DNA of 64,000 nucleotides from Candidatus Sulfotelmatobacter sp. (GCA_030041475.1 JASHNU010000038.1:62001-126000), one strand, 5' to 3'. Positions 26,392 through 35,302 are shown, numbered from the stretch's first letter. The notes: generated by a model from the letters alone, not told the origin. Program-made: numbers and translations.

Positions 26392-27240
26392 TTACTGACT
26401 CCGCTTTTGCCGTGCCGATTCGTACAGCATGATACTCGCCGCTACCCCGGCATTCAGCGATTCCACGTGTTGGGAATGCGGAATCGCGACGGTTTCATCG
26501 AGTTGCGCCAATAACACGCGCGGCAGCCCAGCGCCCTCACTTCCAACAAAAACTGCGCAAGGTCCGGTCAACTTTGCCTGATCGAGCGGAGTGCCCTTGT
26601 GCGAAGAGGTCGCGATCAAGCGCACGCCCTGCGCGCGGAACTTCTCCAGGATGGCCTCAAGACCTCTTGCCGCCTTGTTGGCGACGAGCGGTATTCGAAA
26701 CAAAGACCCGGCCGAAGCGCGGATCACTTTCGCATTGAACTGACTTACCGTCCCTTCGCCTAATACCACGCCTGCGCTGCCGAAGGCTTCGGCCGAGCGC
26801 AGAATCGTCCCCAGATTTCCCGGATCCTGCAAACCGGCTACGACCACGACCGGGCCAACATGCAGACGTTGCGTTATTTCTTCCAGCGCAAAACTCTTCA
26901 GCCGCACCAGCGCGGCGACGCCTTGCGGAGTGTCGCTGGGGACGGCGCCGTCGAAGAGCCGGTCGGGCAGCAGAAGTGTCTCGGTGTGCGCGCCAATCTG
27001 CGGCAGAAGCCGCTCGGCCAGGCTCTCTGCCGATCGCTTGAAGAACACTGCCCGAAAACGCAGCCCGCTACGGATCGCTTCTTCAACGATGCGCACGCTC
27101 TCAATGGCACAATCGCCTTCGTTTGTTGGTTCCCCGTGCACAAACGCCTGGCGCAGTTCTTTCACCAGCGCATTGTGCCGTCCTTCGATGCGCCGCAGCC
27201 GTTGCAGGGCGTCGGGCTTTGGTTCCGCTTTGGGAGTCAT
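26392..27240 (-). CDS. TrmH-family RNA 2'-O-ribose methyltransferase
   Basis: A 282-residue SpoU-type enzyme. An N-terminal substrate-binding domain (RIEGRHNALVKELRQAF) precedes the SPOUT knot: VVVAGLQDPGNLGTILRSAEAFG (motif 1), CAVFVGSEGAGLPRVLL (motif 2) and VAIPHSQHVESLNAGVAASIMLYE (motif 3). It transfers a methyl group from S-adenosylmethionine to a ribose 2'-OH of rRNA or tRNA, and the specific nucleotide cannot be told. It is divergent from tsaC. Confidence 0.92.
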   Translation of the reverse strand: MTPKAEPKPDALQRLRRIEGRHNALVKELRQAFVHGEPTNEGDCAIESVRIVEEAIRSGLRFRAVFFKRSAESLAERLLPQIGAHTETLLLPDRLFDGAVPSDTPQGVAALVRLKSFALEEITQRLHVGPVVVVAGLQDPGNLGTILRSAEAFGSAGVVLGEGTVSQFNAKVIRASAGSLFRIPLVANKAARGLEAILEKFRAQGVRLIATSSHKGTPLDQAKLTGPCAVFVGSEGAGLPRVLLAQLDETVAIPHSQHVESLNAGVAASIMLYESARQKRSQ

Positions 27241-27406
27241 TGTTGCAGAGCCATCCGCGTGCCTGCATCATACTCTGCCCCTCATCTTTTCCGAGTTTTG
27301 CCGTATTATGATAGGTTTCACCGTCCATCCAAGACTTGATTACTGATTCGGTTGCAGGCATGCGTCGCATGCAACCCGTGGTCCGGAATCACAGAAGGGA
27401 GCGCCC

Positions 27407-28057
27407 GTGCGCGCCGAGATAGTCAAAATCAACTTCGAGAAACCCGAATCCTCCCTGGTCAAATACGCCGCCGATCAGATCCGCTCCGGCGAAGTGCTGG
27501 GCATGCCCACCGACACGTTTTACGGCCTTGCCGCCGATCCGTTCAACCTGCGCGCCGTCGACAAGGTCTACGACATCAAGACGCGCTCGCGGCACAAACC
27601 ACTTTCGTTGCTGATCGAGAGCGTCGATCACGCCGAGGAACTGGCCAAGGATTTGCCCTCGCAGTTCTACGCCCTGGCGCGAAAATTCTGGCCCGGACCG
27701 CTGACCATTATCGTGAAGGCCGGCTCGCGGCTGCCTTTGAAAGTGACGGCCAACACCGGCAACGTCGCCTTGCGCGTACCCAACGCGAAAATTCCACTCG
27801 CGGTCGTGACCGCCGCAGCCATTCCTATCACCGCGACCTCGGCCAATCTGAGCGGCGCCTCGGAATGCACCAGCGCCGACCAGGTCCGCGACCAACTGCA
27901 GGGCCGCATCAGCATCATCGTGGACGGAGGGCCCTCGCCGCGCGACATTGCCTCGACCATCGTGGACCTGAGTGACGAAAACGGACGCTGGCGTGTCATC
28001 CGTGAAGGAGCCATTCCCGCCGAAGAGATTTCCAACTTCCTCGCGCAGGAAGGATGA
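27407..28057 (+). CDS. tsaC: L-threonylcarbamoyladenylate synthase (TsaC/Sua5/YrdC)
   Basis: A 216-residue YrdC-domain protein beginning at a GTG with a GAAGGGAGC ribosome site. It makes threonylcarbamoyl-AMP from threonine, bicarbonate and ATP for the t6A modification of tRNAs. Signature segments are VLGMPTDTFYGLAADPF, KTRSRHKPLSLLIE (the KxR region), FWPGPLTIIVKA, VALRVPN and PITATSANLSG (the SxN motif). It has the short TsaC length without the extra Sua5 domain. The YdcF-like gene follows after 10 bp, so the two are one operon. Confidence 0.93.
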   Translation: MRAEIVKINFEKPESSLVKYAADQIRSGEVLGMPTDTFYGLAADPFNLRAVDKVYDIKTRSRHKPLSLLIESVDHAEELAKDLPSQFYALARKFWPGPLTIIVKAGSRLPLKVTANTGNVALRVPNAKIPLAVVTAAAIPITATSANLSGASECTSADQVRDQLQGRISIIVDGGPSPRDIASTIVDLSDENGRWRVIREGAIPAEEISNFLAQEG

Positions 28058-28067
28058 CGCAGGAAGG

Positions 28068-28682
28068 ATGATGTCTTCAACCGCCAACCAGCATGCCCGC
28101 CGCTGGTGGCTTCGTGTGCTGGCGGTAGCGGTGGTGGCCGTGGTGTTGTGGCTCCTCGTCACGGCCATTGAGATTGTTCGCACCGCCCATCTGGAAGAAC
28201 TCCACCCGGCCGACGCCATCGTCGTCTTCGGCGCTGCAGAATATTCCGGCCATCCTTCTCCCGTTCTGCGCGCGCGACTCGACCACGCCTTTGATTTGTA
28301 TGAGCGCCGCCTGGCCCCCGTCGTCATTACGACCGGCGGCGCCGCGGCCGATCCGACGTTTAGCGAGGGTGGGGTCGGCAAAGACTACCTGCGCAAACGC
28401 GGTGTTCCTGAGAATGCATTGATCGCGGAAACTCAGGGTTCCGACACGGCGCAATCCGCGCGGCGCATTGCCGTTATTATGCATGCCAACGGGCTGGGCA
28501 GTTGCGTGGCCGTCAGCGACGCGTATCACGAGTTCCGCATCCGCAAGTTGCTCGAGCACGAAGGCGTGCAGGTGTACGTGGCGCCGCGCGCGGACTCGCG
28601 GCCGCATACCCTTGCGGCACGCACCGAGGCGGTCGCGCGGGAAACGCTGAGTTATCTGCTATGGAAGCTGGGCATGGGATGA
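28068..28682 (+). CDS. YdcF/SanA-family (DUF218) membrane-anchored protein
   Basis: About 204 residues from the ATG at 28068 with AGGAAGG just upstream. One N-terminal membrane helix (LRVLAVAVVAVVLWLLVTAI) anchors a DUF218 domain: ADAIVVFGAAEYSG, RLDHAFDLYE, PVVITTGGAAAD, NALIAETQGSDTAQSARR and VAVSDAYHEFRIRKL. SanA and YdcF relatives take part in envelope barrier function and perhaps nucleotide binding. The precise reaction is unknown. Confidence 0.85.
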   Translation: MMSSTANQHARRWWLRVLAVAVVAVVLWLLVTAIEIVRTAHLEELHPADAIVVFGAAEYSGHPSPVLRARLDHAFDLYERRLAPVVITTGGAAADPTFSEGGVGKDYLRKRGVPENALIAETQGSDTAQSARRIAVIMHANGLGSCVAVSDAYHEFRIRKLLEHEGVQVYVAPRADSRPHTLAARTEAVARETLSYLLWKLGMG

Positions 28683-28695
28683 CGACGGACGGAAT

Positions 28696-29010
28696 TCAGA
28701 TCAGGCCATTGGTCGCGACGACTTCGTAATGCGCCGCTTTCGGCTCGTGCTTCGACAAATATTTCCGTCGCTCCTCGGGGATGATCGACTTCTCGTAATC
28801 CTCCCCAGTCACGGTCTTGATGGCGTCGATCGAGTCCCACAGAATGATCGTGATGAACTCGACCTCCTGCCCCACATTCCGCCGAAGCAGATAGCTGCCA
28901 CGGTATCCCTTCGCTTTACTGATGCCAGGCAGCAGTTCGGGCCTCAGCATGGACTCATAAGCGTCGGCGTGTTCAGGTTTTGTATGTCCGTGCCACACTC
29001 GTGCGATCAT
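28696..29010 (-). CDS. Antibiotic-biosynthesis-monooxygenase-like (ABM) ferredoxin-fold protein
   Basis: A 104-residue protein. The start at 29010 is fixed by a strong GGAGGAG ribosome site; the longer frame is rejected. The sequence MIARVWHGHTKPEHADAYE, GYRGSYLLRRN, EVEFITIILWDSIDAIKTV fits the dimeric alpha/beta-barrel ABM family, whose members include small heme or quinol oxygenases and many proteins of unknown role. It is followed upstream on the same strand by a DinB-like gene (29042-29566), 31 bp away. Confidence 0.8.
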   Translation of the reverse strand: MIARVWHGHTKPEHADAYESMLRPELLPGISKAKGYRGSYLLRRNVGQEVEFITIILWDSIDAIKTVTGEDYEKSIIPEERRKYLSKHEPKAAHYEVVATNGLI

Positions 29011-29041
29011 TGAAACTCCTCCGGCGGTTCCCTTGGCGGCC

Positions 29042-29566
29042 TTACCATCCCATGCGCTTGCGCAGCTCGGTGATGTGGGCCACGTGGTGGCGTCCATGCC
29101 ATGCGTAGAGTGCCAGGTTTTTTTCCAGCGTCATCGCGCCCAGATCTGGATGCCGGAAGGTCCGCTTCCAGTCGTCGGCGTTGAGCGAGCGCAGCAACCG
29201 CACCCAGCGATCGTGCAGCGCGTCCAGCATGGTCAAGGACACTTCCACCGGAGTTGCGGCCGTGTCGGCGAGTTCCGCCCAGCGATCCTCTGCGTAAGGC
29301 TTGATCGTCGGCTCATCCTCAGTAAGCGCCAGCTTGAACCGCACGTACGAATTCAGGTGACTGTCGGGTAGATGATGCACGACCTGCCGCACGGTCCATC
29401 CGCCATCGCGGTAAGGCGTGTCCAGCTGCGCGGCCGACAATCCCTGCACCGCCGCGCGCAGGTTCGCGGGCGTACTCGCAATGTCGTCGAGGAACTGCTG
29501 CTTCTGTTGTTCGCCGGGAGGTCCGTCGTAGTGGAACTTGCCGATGGGATAGCGCGGGTCGGTCAT
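29042..29566 (-). CDS. DinB/YfiT-family putative metal-dependent hydrolase
   Basis: A 174-residue four-helix-bundle protein. The metal-binding histidines are visible as VVHHLPDSH near residue 65 and WHGRHHVAHITELRKRMGW near the C-terminus. The opening DPRYPIGKFHYDGPP and the segment YRDGGWTVRQVVHHL are typical of YfiT, related to bacillithiol S-transferases. In an acidobacterium the physiological thiol or substrate is unknown. It probably forms a two-gene unit with the ABM gene. Confidence 0.9.
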   Translation of the reverse strand: MTDPRYPIGKFHYDGPPGEQQKQQFLDDIASTPANLRAAVQGLSAAQLDTPYRDGGWTVRQVVHHLPDSHLNSYVRFKLALTEDEPTIKPYAEDRWAELADTAATPVEVSLTMLDALHDRWVRLLRSLNADDWKRTFRHPDLGAMTLEKNLALYAWHGRHHVAHITELRKRMGW

Positions 29567-29985
29567 ATAAATGGGACTCTCATGCTAGAGATGCGCACAA
29601 TATTTTGGTGGGTTCAAAAACTTAATCCTTAAGCAACTCTGACGACACCATTTTCAGTTTTTATTCTGAACGAAATGGACCGGCCTGCGTCAGATTGTTC
29701 CGATTTCCGAATACCTTTGCCCTCGCCTGGTGCTCTTGTCAGGAGGGCGAACTTCGTTAGAAGGGATCGGTACACAACAGAAAGAAGGGAGATTACAGCC
29801 GCAAAACCCAACCTGACTGTTCGGAATTCCTAACTGCGAAGATTTTTCCTCACGTTTTTCGTGGATCGCGCTACACTCCTGCCGCACATCCGGACACAAG
29901 CGCCGCTGGTCCGGAGCCGGCATGTTCGACGGCGCCACTCCGACTGCACGACCCAATTTCAACAAGCAATTCCGAGGAGGAATCC
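29567..29985. other. Intergenic region without recognised features
   Basis: This 419-bp gap separates the divergent DinB-like gene and the di-heme protein gene. It is slightly richer in A and T around 29600-29680. I see no coding frame with ribosome site, no strong hairpin and no confident promoter, although promoters for both genes must lie here. Only the GAGGAGG ribosome site at its right end is clear. Confidence 0.5.
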
Positions 29986-31413
29986 GTGAGGAAGATGAAA
30001 CTCGCGTGCTCTTTGACTTTCGCAGTGCTGTTGTTTGGCGGCATGGCATTGGCTCAGACTGACCCGGGAGTTCAGAGCGCCAGCCGCGGCACTGGGGCAA
30101 CTATCATCAATCCGGCGAATGACCCGAATGGCTTTACAGCTTTCTTCAATGATGGTCTCAACCGGTTTCAGGAGGTCGAATCCGTCTCCAACAGTCCGCA
30201 AGGCAACAATGGTCTCGGACCTCGGTTCAACATGAATCAGTGCTCGGCCTGCCACGCTCAGCCGGCCGTCGGCGGGACTGGAGCAGCCACCAATCCCGAA
30301 TTCGAGGTGATCGCTAACGGAATCGTTAGCGGTTCGACCAACACGATTCCATCGTTCATTACCGTCAACGGTCCCACGCTTGAAGTAAGGTTTCCCTTCT
30401 TCTTCAATAGCAACGGTTCGGCCAATACCAGTAATCCGAACGGCGGAGTGGAAGATCTGTTCACCGTATCGGGACGATCTGACGCCGGCAGTTGCAGCCT
30501 GCCACAACCCAGCTTCAGCGCAGCCCAAGAAGCCAATAACATCATTTTCCGGATCCCGACGCCAGTATTTGGTTTGGGGCTGGTTGAGAACCTCGACGAT
30601 TCCACACTGTTGACCAACCAAGAAAGTAATCTCAACAATAACTTTGGCATTTCCGGCACCTTCAATCGCAGTGGCAACGACGGCACCATCACTCGTTTCG
30701 GCTGGAAGGCGCAGAACAAATCACTGCAGATCTTCGCCGGCGAGGCCTACAACGTGGAAATGGGAATCACAAATGAGCTTTTTCCCCAGGAACGTCCGTT
30801 ACCAGGGGAAGACGGAAACGGTGGCAGCGGACTCACGGGTCTGGTGTCGAGCTGTCTCAATCTGAGCGGCACCGGCTACCCGGAAGATACCTCAAATCCA
30901 AACTCCACGCCGAATGCGGCGGTTCTCGATGACATTTCGGCGTTTGCCAATTTCATGCGTTTCCTGGCCCCGCCACCCACAGGTGGAGTGGTGCTCAATG
31001 GGCAACAGGTCTCTTCCTCGGCGATTGCGGCGGGTAGTTCGTTGTTCAACTCGATCGGCTGCGGCACTTGCCATAACGCTTCGCCGGGAAAGACGCAAGT
31101 CTCGAACTTTGTTCCAGCATTGAGCAGTGTCGCTGTGCCCGCTTTCTCGGATTTCGAGATCCATAACATGGGTACAGGTTTGGTGGACAACGTCTCACAA
31201 GGCATCGCAGGAGGCGCCCAGTTCCGTACAGCTCCGTTGTGGGGCTTGGGACAACGGATATTCCTGCTGCACGACGGCCGAACTACAAACCTGGTCACCG
31301 CTATTGAGGATCATTCCAGTCACGGCAGCGAAGCCAATGCGGTGGTGGGGAACTTCAACAATCTAAATTCCACACAACAGCAGGAGCTGTTGGATTTCTT
31401 GCGCTCGCTGTAG
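29986..31413 (+). CDS. Exported di-heme c-type cytochrome, DUF1111 family
   Basis: A 475-residue protein from a GTG with GAGGAGG about 8 bases upstream. A signal peptide ends near MALAQTD. Two heme-attachment motifs are present: CSACH (in FNMNQCSACHAQPAVGG, near residue 86) and CGTCH (in SIGCGTCHNASPG, near residue 355). The phrase FNDGLNRFQEVESV and the closing region LWGLGQRIFLLHDGRTTNLVTAIEDH fit the DUF1111 'di-heme oxidoredictase' family, related to MauG/cytochrome c peroxidase in its heme domain. The substrate is unknown. The protein acts in the periplasm or at the outer membrane. Confidence 0.9.
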   Translation: MRKMKLACSLTFAVLLFGGMALAQTDPGVQSASRGTGATIINPANDPNGFTAFFNDGLNRFQEVESVSNSPQGNNGLGPRFNMNQCSACHAQPAVGGTGAATNPEFEVIANGIVSGSTNTIPSFITVNGPTLEVRFPFFFNSNGSANTSNPNGGVEDLFTVSGRSDAGSCSLPQPSFSAAQEANNIIFRIPTPVFGLGLVENLDDSTLLTNQESNLNNNFGISGTFNRSGNDGTITRFGWKAQNKSLQIFAGEAYNVEMGITNELFPQERPLPGEDGNGGSGLTGLVSSCLNLSGTGYPEDTSNPNSTPNAAVLDDISAFANFMRFLAPPPTGGVVLNGQQVSSSAIAAGSSLFNSIGCGTCHNASPGKTQVSNFVPALSSVAVPAFSDFEIHNMGTGLVDNVSQGIAGGAQFRTAPLWGLGQRIFLLHDGRTTNLVTAIEDHSSHGSEANAVVGNFNNLNSTQQQELLDFLRSL

Positions 31414-31425
31414 TTCCGCCATGAT

Positions 31426-31455
31426 TGCAGGCGGGACCGACCGGTCTCGCCTGCA
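31426..31455 (+). terminator. Hairpin after the di-heme protein gene
   Basis: TGCAGGCGGGACC at 31426-31438 pairs with GGTCTCGCCTGCA at 31443-31455 (13 bp with one G-U pair, 4-base loop). It lies 12 bp after the stop. No real T-run follows, so it may be an attenuator or a weak terminator. Confidence 0.55.
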
Positions 31456-31528
31456 GTTCTCATGCTTAGAAATGCGCGCGCGGACTGGTCTCCAGTTCAT
31501 GAGCCCAAGAAAAACATCAAGGTTAAGT

Positions 31529-32530
31529 ATGCGCTTCCCCTGCTTCCTCCTTATCATGACCTTATTCACGTGGCGGTCGGCCTGGGGCCAAAACTCGAAC
31601 AAACAGAGCACTCCCGGCAACGGCGGTGATTTTTCCATCACTTCGCTGCCGCCAGCAAAAGTTCCAAGCGGAGTCATTTTAGTGAAGGGTGCCTCGTCGA
31701 GCTCCAGTGATTCCGTCACTCCCGTGCCAGAAGGCGGGAGTGTCATCGGGAATGTTTTCCAAGATTCATATTTTGGAATGACCTACCCAGTCCGTCCTGA
31801 TTGGATAGAAAAGTACAAGGGTCCGCCCCCATCTGACGGCGGCCGTTATGTTCTTACCCAACTCAGTCCCGCGGATACATTCAAAGGCGCTGCCCGCGGG
31901 ACCGTTTTGATTACCGCCGAAGACCTGTTTTTCACGCCGCTGCCCGCGAACAGCGCGCTGGAGTTGGTCAACTACTCGAAAGATCATCTGCAGGCCGACT
32001 ATAAGGTGGAAATGCCGCCCACGCCCACGAAGACCGGCGATCGTTCGTTTACTTTCTTTGCCTATTGGTCGCCGGTTGCGCAATTGCATTGGTATGTTTT
32101 GGCTACAGACATTCGCTGCCACGCCGTTCAGATCGTGCTTACCAGCCGCGATACGAAACTGCTGGAAAGCTTGGTTCTGGACTTGAACAAGATGAAGCTA
32201 ACTGCTCTGGACGATGGCTCCGTACCGGTTTGCATCAAGAATTATGCGAGCGACGAAAACGTGGTTGCGCGTGTGAATCCCGTGTTCACTGAGCGGCACT
32301 TTAATCCTATTCCGGTCCGGATCATCATTGACAAAGGGGGTAAGGTAAAGCACATTCACTTTCTCAGTGCATTTCCAGATCAAGCGAAAATTATCAGCGA
32401 TGCCCTCTGGCAATGGAGATTCAGGCCCTACCGCAAGAACGGTCAGGCAGTTGAAATAGAAACCGGAATTATGTTTGGACGGTCGGCACAACCGAGAGGG
32501 CCGCGGGCGGCTGACGCGGCGGTAGAATAG
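31529..32530 (+). CDS. Exported protein with C-terminal TonB-like domain
   Basis: About 333 residues from the ATG at 31529, chosen because MRFPCFLLIMTLFTW begins a signal peptide ending SAWGQ; earlier in-frame starts exist. The middle (QDSYFGMTYPVRPDWIEKY, ADTFKGAARGTVLITAEDL) has no family I recognise. The C-terminal 90 residues (ERHFNPIPVRIIIDKGGKVKHI, then ISDALWQWRFRPYRKNGQAVE) match the TonB-C fold that many acidobacterial periplasmic proteins carry. Function unknown. It follows the di-heme gene in the same direction but a hairpin lies between. Confidence 0.75.
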   Translation: MRFPCFLLIMTLFTWRSAWGQNSNKQSTPGNGGDFSITSLPPAKVPSGVILVKGASSSSSDSVTPVPEGGSVIGNVFQDSYFGMTYPVRPDWIEKYKGPPPSDGGRYVLTQLSPADTFKGAARGTVLITAEDLFFTPLPANSALELVNYSKDHLQADYKVEMPPTPTKTGDRSFTFFAYWSPVAQLHWYVLATDIRCHAVQIVLTSRDTKLLESLVLDLNKMKLTALDDGSVPVCIKNYASDENVVARVNPVFTERHFNPIPVRIIIDKGGKVKHIHFLSAFPDQAKIISDALWQWRFRPYRKNGQAVEIETGIMFGRSAQPRGPRAADAAVE

Positions 32531-32576
32531 TCGAGGCGGACATTTATCCGGACCTTACTGCATCAGCTGTCTCGGC

Positions 32577-33542
32577 TCAGAGAAGTGCGCGGTCAGATTT
32601 TTTTCTTCGTGATCCCTGGATTTTGCCCCACCAGATCCACATTCCCGTCGCCATCACAACCACGAGTGGTGTGATCAGCATGCTTCCTTCCGGGCCCGCG
32701 GTCCCTCCACTCCACAGAGGATTGCCCGCAGGGTGCGAGCTGAGCAGGTGGCCGTGCATCACCAGTCCGCTGTTGGCTGTTCCATAGAAATAGGACTGGG
32801 CCCAATCCCAGCCGGCATGGAAGCCTACCGCCCACCACAATGACTTGGTGTACCACAGCGTAAGGCAGAAATAGAGGCCGCTAAGGCCAACCTCAAGTAG
32901 ACCTAAAGCCGATTCTCCGTTGTTGGTCATGTGCCAAAGCGAGAACACCACGGAGAGCAGCAATGCTGCGCGCCAGAAGCCGATGCCCCGCGCGAGCGTG
33001 TACTGCAGATATCCGCGCAGTGCCGATTCCTCGAAGAAGCCCACAATCAGAAAAAGCAGGCCCCATGACAGCGCGTACTTCCAGGCCGCCAGTCCTGTCA
33101 GGGAAATTCTGTCGAAATTAAGCCAGCCCGCCTTCCACAAGATGACGACTAGAAGCGACAGGCACAGGAATCCCCATAGTGCTCCACTGATGAGGCGAAC
33201 CAGTTTGTGCTCGCCTGTATATCCGTAGGAAAGCACCGGACGCTTTTCAATTCGCGCCATCACCAAGGTGGCGAAGAAAATCGCGAACAGTTCCAGAGAT
33301 TCCTGAAGCAGCGCCGGCACGACAGGAATCTCGCCCTGTGGCTCGAGCGAGAAAAAATGGCCAAGCACCGCATTTGAGGCCATGTGCACAACCTGATAAA
33401 TGGCCACGAAGAGCAAGGCACTCCATCCCACCCGGAGACCCTGGCTGCCCACGAAAACTCGTTTTAGCGCGCCGTTCCCTATTAGACGGTAAGGTGCAGC
33501 CAAATTGGAGGGCTCCACAGGCGATGGCTGGCTCATACGCAA
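32577..33542 (-). CDS. CPBP-family intramembrane glutamic protease (Abi/Rce1-like)
   Basis: A 321-residue polytopic membrane protein. The CPBP motifs are visible: EESALRGYLQ (motif 1, EExxxR) near residue 167, FSLWHMTNNG (motif 2) near 205, and a late FHAGWDWAQS (motif 3) near 245. Hydrophobic helices fill the rest (LLFVAIYQVVHMASNAVL, GLLFLIVGFF). Members are putative membrane proteases or bacteriocin self-immunity proteins. Nothing in the neighbourhood suggests a bacteriocin. Divergent from the Lrp-type regulator, 83 bp away. Confidence 0.88.
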   Translation of the reverse strand: MRMSQPSPVEPSNLAAPYRLIGNGALKRVFVGSQGLRVGWSALLFVAIYQVVHMASNAVLGHFFSLEPQGEIPVVPALLQESLELFAIFFATLVMARIEKRPVLSYGYTGEHKLVRLISGALWGFLCLSLLVVILWKAGWLNFDRISLTGLAAWKYALSWGLLFLIVGFFEESALRGYLQYTLARGIGFWRAALLLSVVFSLWHMTNNGESALGLLEVGLSGLYFCLTLWYTKSLWWAVGFHAGWDWAQSYFYGTANSGLVMHGHLLSSHPAGNPLWSGGTAGPEGSMLITPLVVVMATGMWIWWGKIQGSRRKKSDRALL

Positions 33543-33625
33543 CTCCCCAGTGCAGCAGTGTGCAGACTTCGGCTAAGCTAGCAGCGGAGGTCACCTCGGA
33601 CAATCGAATATAATTCGAATCAGAT

Positions 33626-34168
33626 ATGGCCACACTAGCCCTTGACCGAACAGACTTCGAGATTATCCGACTCTTACAGAAGAATGCTCGGTTCTCGAAT
33701 AAGCAGGTTGCGGCCGCTGTGCACCTGGCTCCCTCCAGCTGTCACCAGCGGATCAAGAATCTGGAGAAGGCCGGGGTCATCCGCGGCGCCCATGCGGAAA
33801 TCGATTCGCGGGCCATTGGCCTCAACCTGGAAGCACTGGCCTTCATCAAGTTAGCCAAGTATGAAAGAGGCGTGATCGACCGATTTATGAATAAGGTCGC
33901 GTCCATCCCCGAAGTACGCAGGGTCTTCCTGGTGAGCGGACGTCACGATGTCATCGTTCATGTAATCGTGAAGGATATCGACCACCTGCGAAACCTCGGG
34001 TTCGATCGTTTTACGAACCAGCCGGAATTGGTCAACGTCGAAACTGCAATCGTGTTCGAAAGTCGCGGCAGAAATGAATTGCCGATCCTCATGGATGACG
34101 CAGAGGCGAAAGGCATGGAACTGAAGAAGCGGCCGTCCCGGCGCCGCTCGCGCCGTCACGCTTTGTGA
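33626..34168 (+). CDS. Lrp/AsnC-family transcriptional regulator
   Basis: A 180-residue protein with an N-terminal winged helix (LDRTDFEIIRLLQKNARFSNKQVAAAVHLAPSSCHQRIKNLEKAG) and a C-terminal RAM ligand-binding domain (LEALAFIKLA, VFLVSGRHDVIVHVIVKDI, ETAIVFES). It ends in a basic tail (KKRPSRRRSRRHAL) longer than usual. Lrp-type proteins sense amino acids or related small molecules. The divergent CPBP gene or distant genes may be targets. Confidence 0.9.
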   Translation: MATLALDRTDFEIIRLLQKNARFSNKQVAAAVHLAPSSCHQRIKNLEKAGVIRGAHAEIDSRAIGLNLEALAFIKLAKYERGVIDRFMNKVASIPEVRRVFLVSGRHDVIVHVIVKDIDHLRNLGFDRFTNQPELVNVETAIVFESRGRNELPILMDDAEAKGMELKKRPSRRRSRRHAL

Positions 34169-34237
34169 TCGACGCGGGCTGCGTCACGGTGATCGCCCAT
34201 ATGTTGTTTCTCCTTGGATGTCGTCAACGGGCGCCAG

Positions 34238-34703
34238 TCAGATCAGTCCTTCCAGCCGGACGTAGCTGGCCTCCATGCCGCGTTCCATCCCGGTCGCCAG
34301 CATCGCGGCGCGCGTCCTCTCGTCGGGCAGAGTCATACGTATCGTCATCAGAGTGCCTGTGCCGTCGGCCGCAAAGCGCGTTTCAACGCGGTTGTCGGGA
34401 GTGGGGTCGGGCAGATACATGCGCTCGACATGCACAATCCGGCGATTGGGCTCCAACTCCAGAAATTCACCGGTGATGTGAAAACCTTGACCCTTGCCAT
34501 TGATCCATTCGTAGCGAAACTTGCCACCCGGTCTGGCTTCGTTGATGCATACTGGCATCGTCCAGCCTTCCGGCCCAAGCAACCACTGCTGAATCAGCTT
34601 CGGATCTGTATGCGCTCGGTACACGGCTTCGGGTGACGCAGCGAATCGCCGCGTCACCACGATTGTGTGTATCGCCTTCCGTCTTCAGCGTCATCTTGCT
34701 CAT
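34238..34703 (-). pseudogene. SRPBCC (AHSA1-like) protein with an N-terminal frameshift
   Basis: Family members of this kind begin MSKxTLKTEGDTHIVVTRRF. Here the ATG at 34703 opens MSKMTLKTEGDTH, then one extra A near 34663-34668 throws the frame, and the family sequence resumes as VVTRRFAASPEAVYRAHTDP in the next frame to the stop at 34238. The ATG overlaps the ArsR stop (ATGA), confirming the real start. The rest is intact (GPEGWTMPVCINEARPGGKFRYEWINGKG, HVERMYLPDPTPDNRVETRF), so a GTG at 34660 could still give a shortened protein. Such proteins bind hydrophobic ligands. The frameshift may be real or a sequencing error. Confidence 0.75.
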
Positions 34704-35062
34704 CGTTTTTCTCCTCGCGTGTGAGTTTCCGTGGTGGCCAGAGCCTGCTTGGCCAAAATCTTGTCCAGCCGGGTGTAATTTTGCTCCAGTGCTTTTCTCA
34801 GCATTTCGAGCCATTGGTCCATCGCGTCAATACCGGCTCTTGCGAGACGTCGCGGGCGTTTCGTGCCGTCGACCCGGCGGATGATGAGTCCTGCTTCTTC
34901 CAGCACCTTGAGGTGCTGAGAAATGGCGGGCTGTGTCATCTCGAACGGCTCCGCCAGTTCGTTGACAGTGGCCTCTCCTTTGGCCAGACGCGCCAGAATC
35001 GCGCGTCGCGTGGGGTCGGATAGAGCAGCAAAAGCGGAATCGAGGTTTAACGAATTATCCAT
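34700..35062 (-). CDS. ArsR-family transcriptional regulator
   Basis: A 120-residue winged-helix repressor from the ATG at 35062 (MDNSLNLDSAFAALSDPTRRAILARL); an in-frame longer reading is not family-like. The DNA-binding helices are ATVNELAEPFEMTQPAISQHLKVLEEAGL, and the wing is IIRRVDGTKRPRRLA. No metal-binding CxC motif is seen in helix 3, so it is not an arsenic sensor of the classical kind. ArsR regulators of this subgroup are usually coupled to SRPBCC genes, as here. The ATG has no ribosome site and lies about 10 bases after a possible -10 box, so the message may be leaderless. Confidence 0.92.
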   Translation of the reverse strand: MDNSLNLDSAFAALSDPTRRAILARLAKGEATVNELAEPFEMTQPAISQHLKVLEEAGLIIRRVDGTKRPRRLARAGIDAMDQWLEMLRKALEQNYTRLDKILAKQALATTETHTRGEKR

Positions 35063-35100
35063 AAGTACTATATTATATAAGTACACAGTTATATCAAGCG
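35061..35100 (-). promoter_or_regulatory. AT-rich promoter/operator region of the arsR-SRPBCC unit
   Basis: Two direct copies of ATAAGTAC (35061-35068 and 35077-35084), 16 bp apart, lie within an AT island in a GC-rich setting. On the minus strand TTGATA (35091-35096) and TAATAT, spaced about 16 bases, can serve as -35 and -10. The repeats overlap the promoter and start codon, which suits autorepression by the ArsR protein; this is inferred. Confidence 0.5.
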
Positions 35101-35302
35101 GGAAGTTAGCGGAGGCGATCCAGGACGAGTGGAATGCGCGACCCCGCCTTGCAACTACCACGGCTTGGGTCTACCATGCTCGCGGCCCACTCTGTGGTGA
35201 TTGGCCTTTGGATTCTCATGTCAACTTGGCAGCGCGAAGCGCATCTTATACGCTAAACTCTCGGTGCACAGCAGTTGCACCATTTCTGGGGCAGGTCCAA
35301 AC

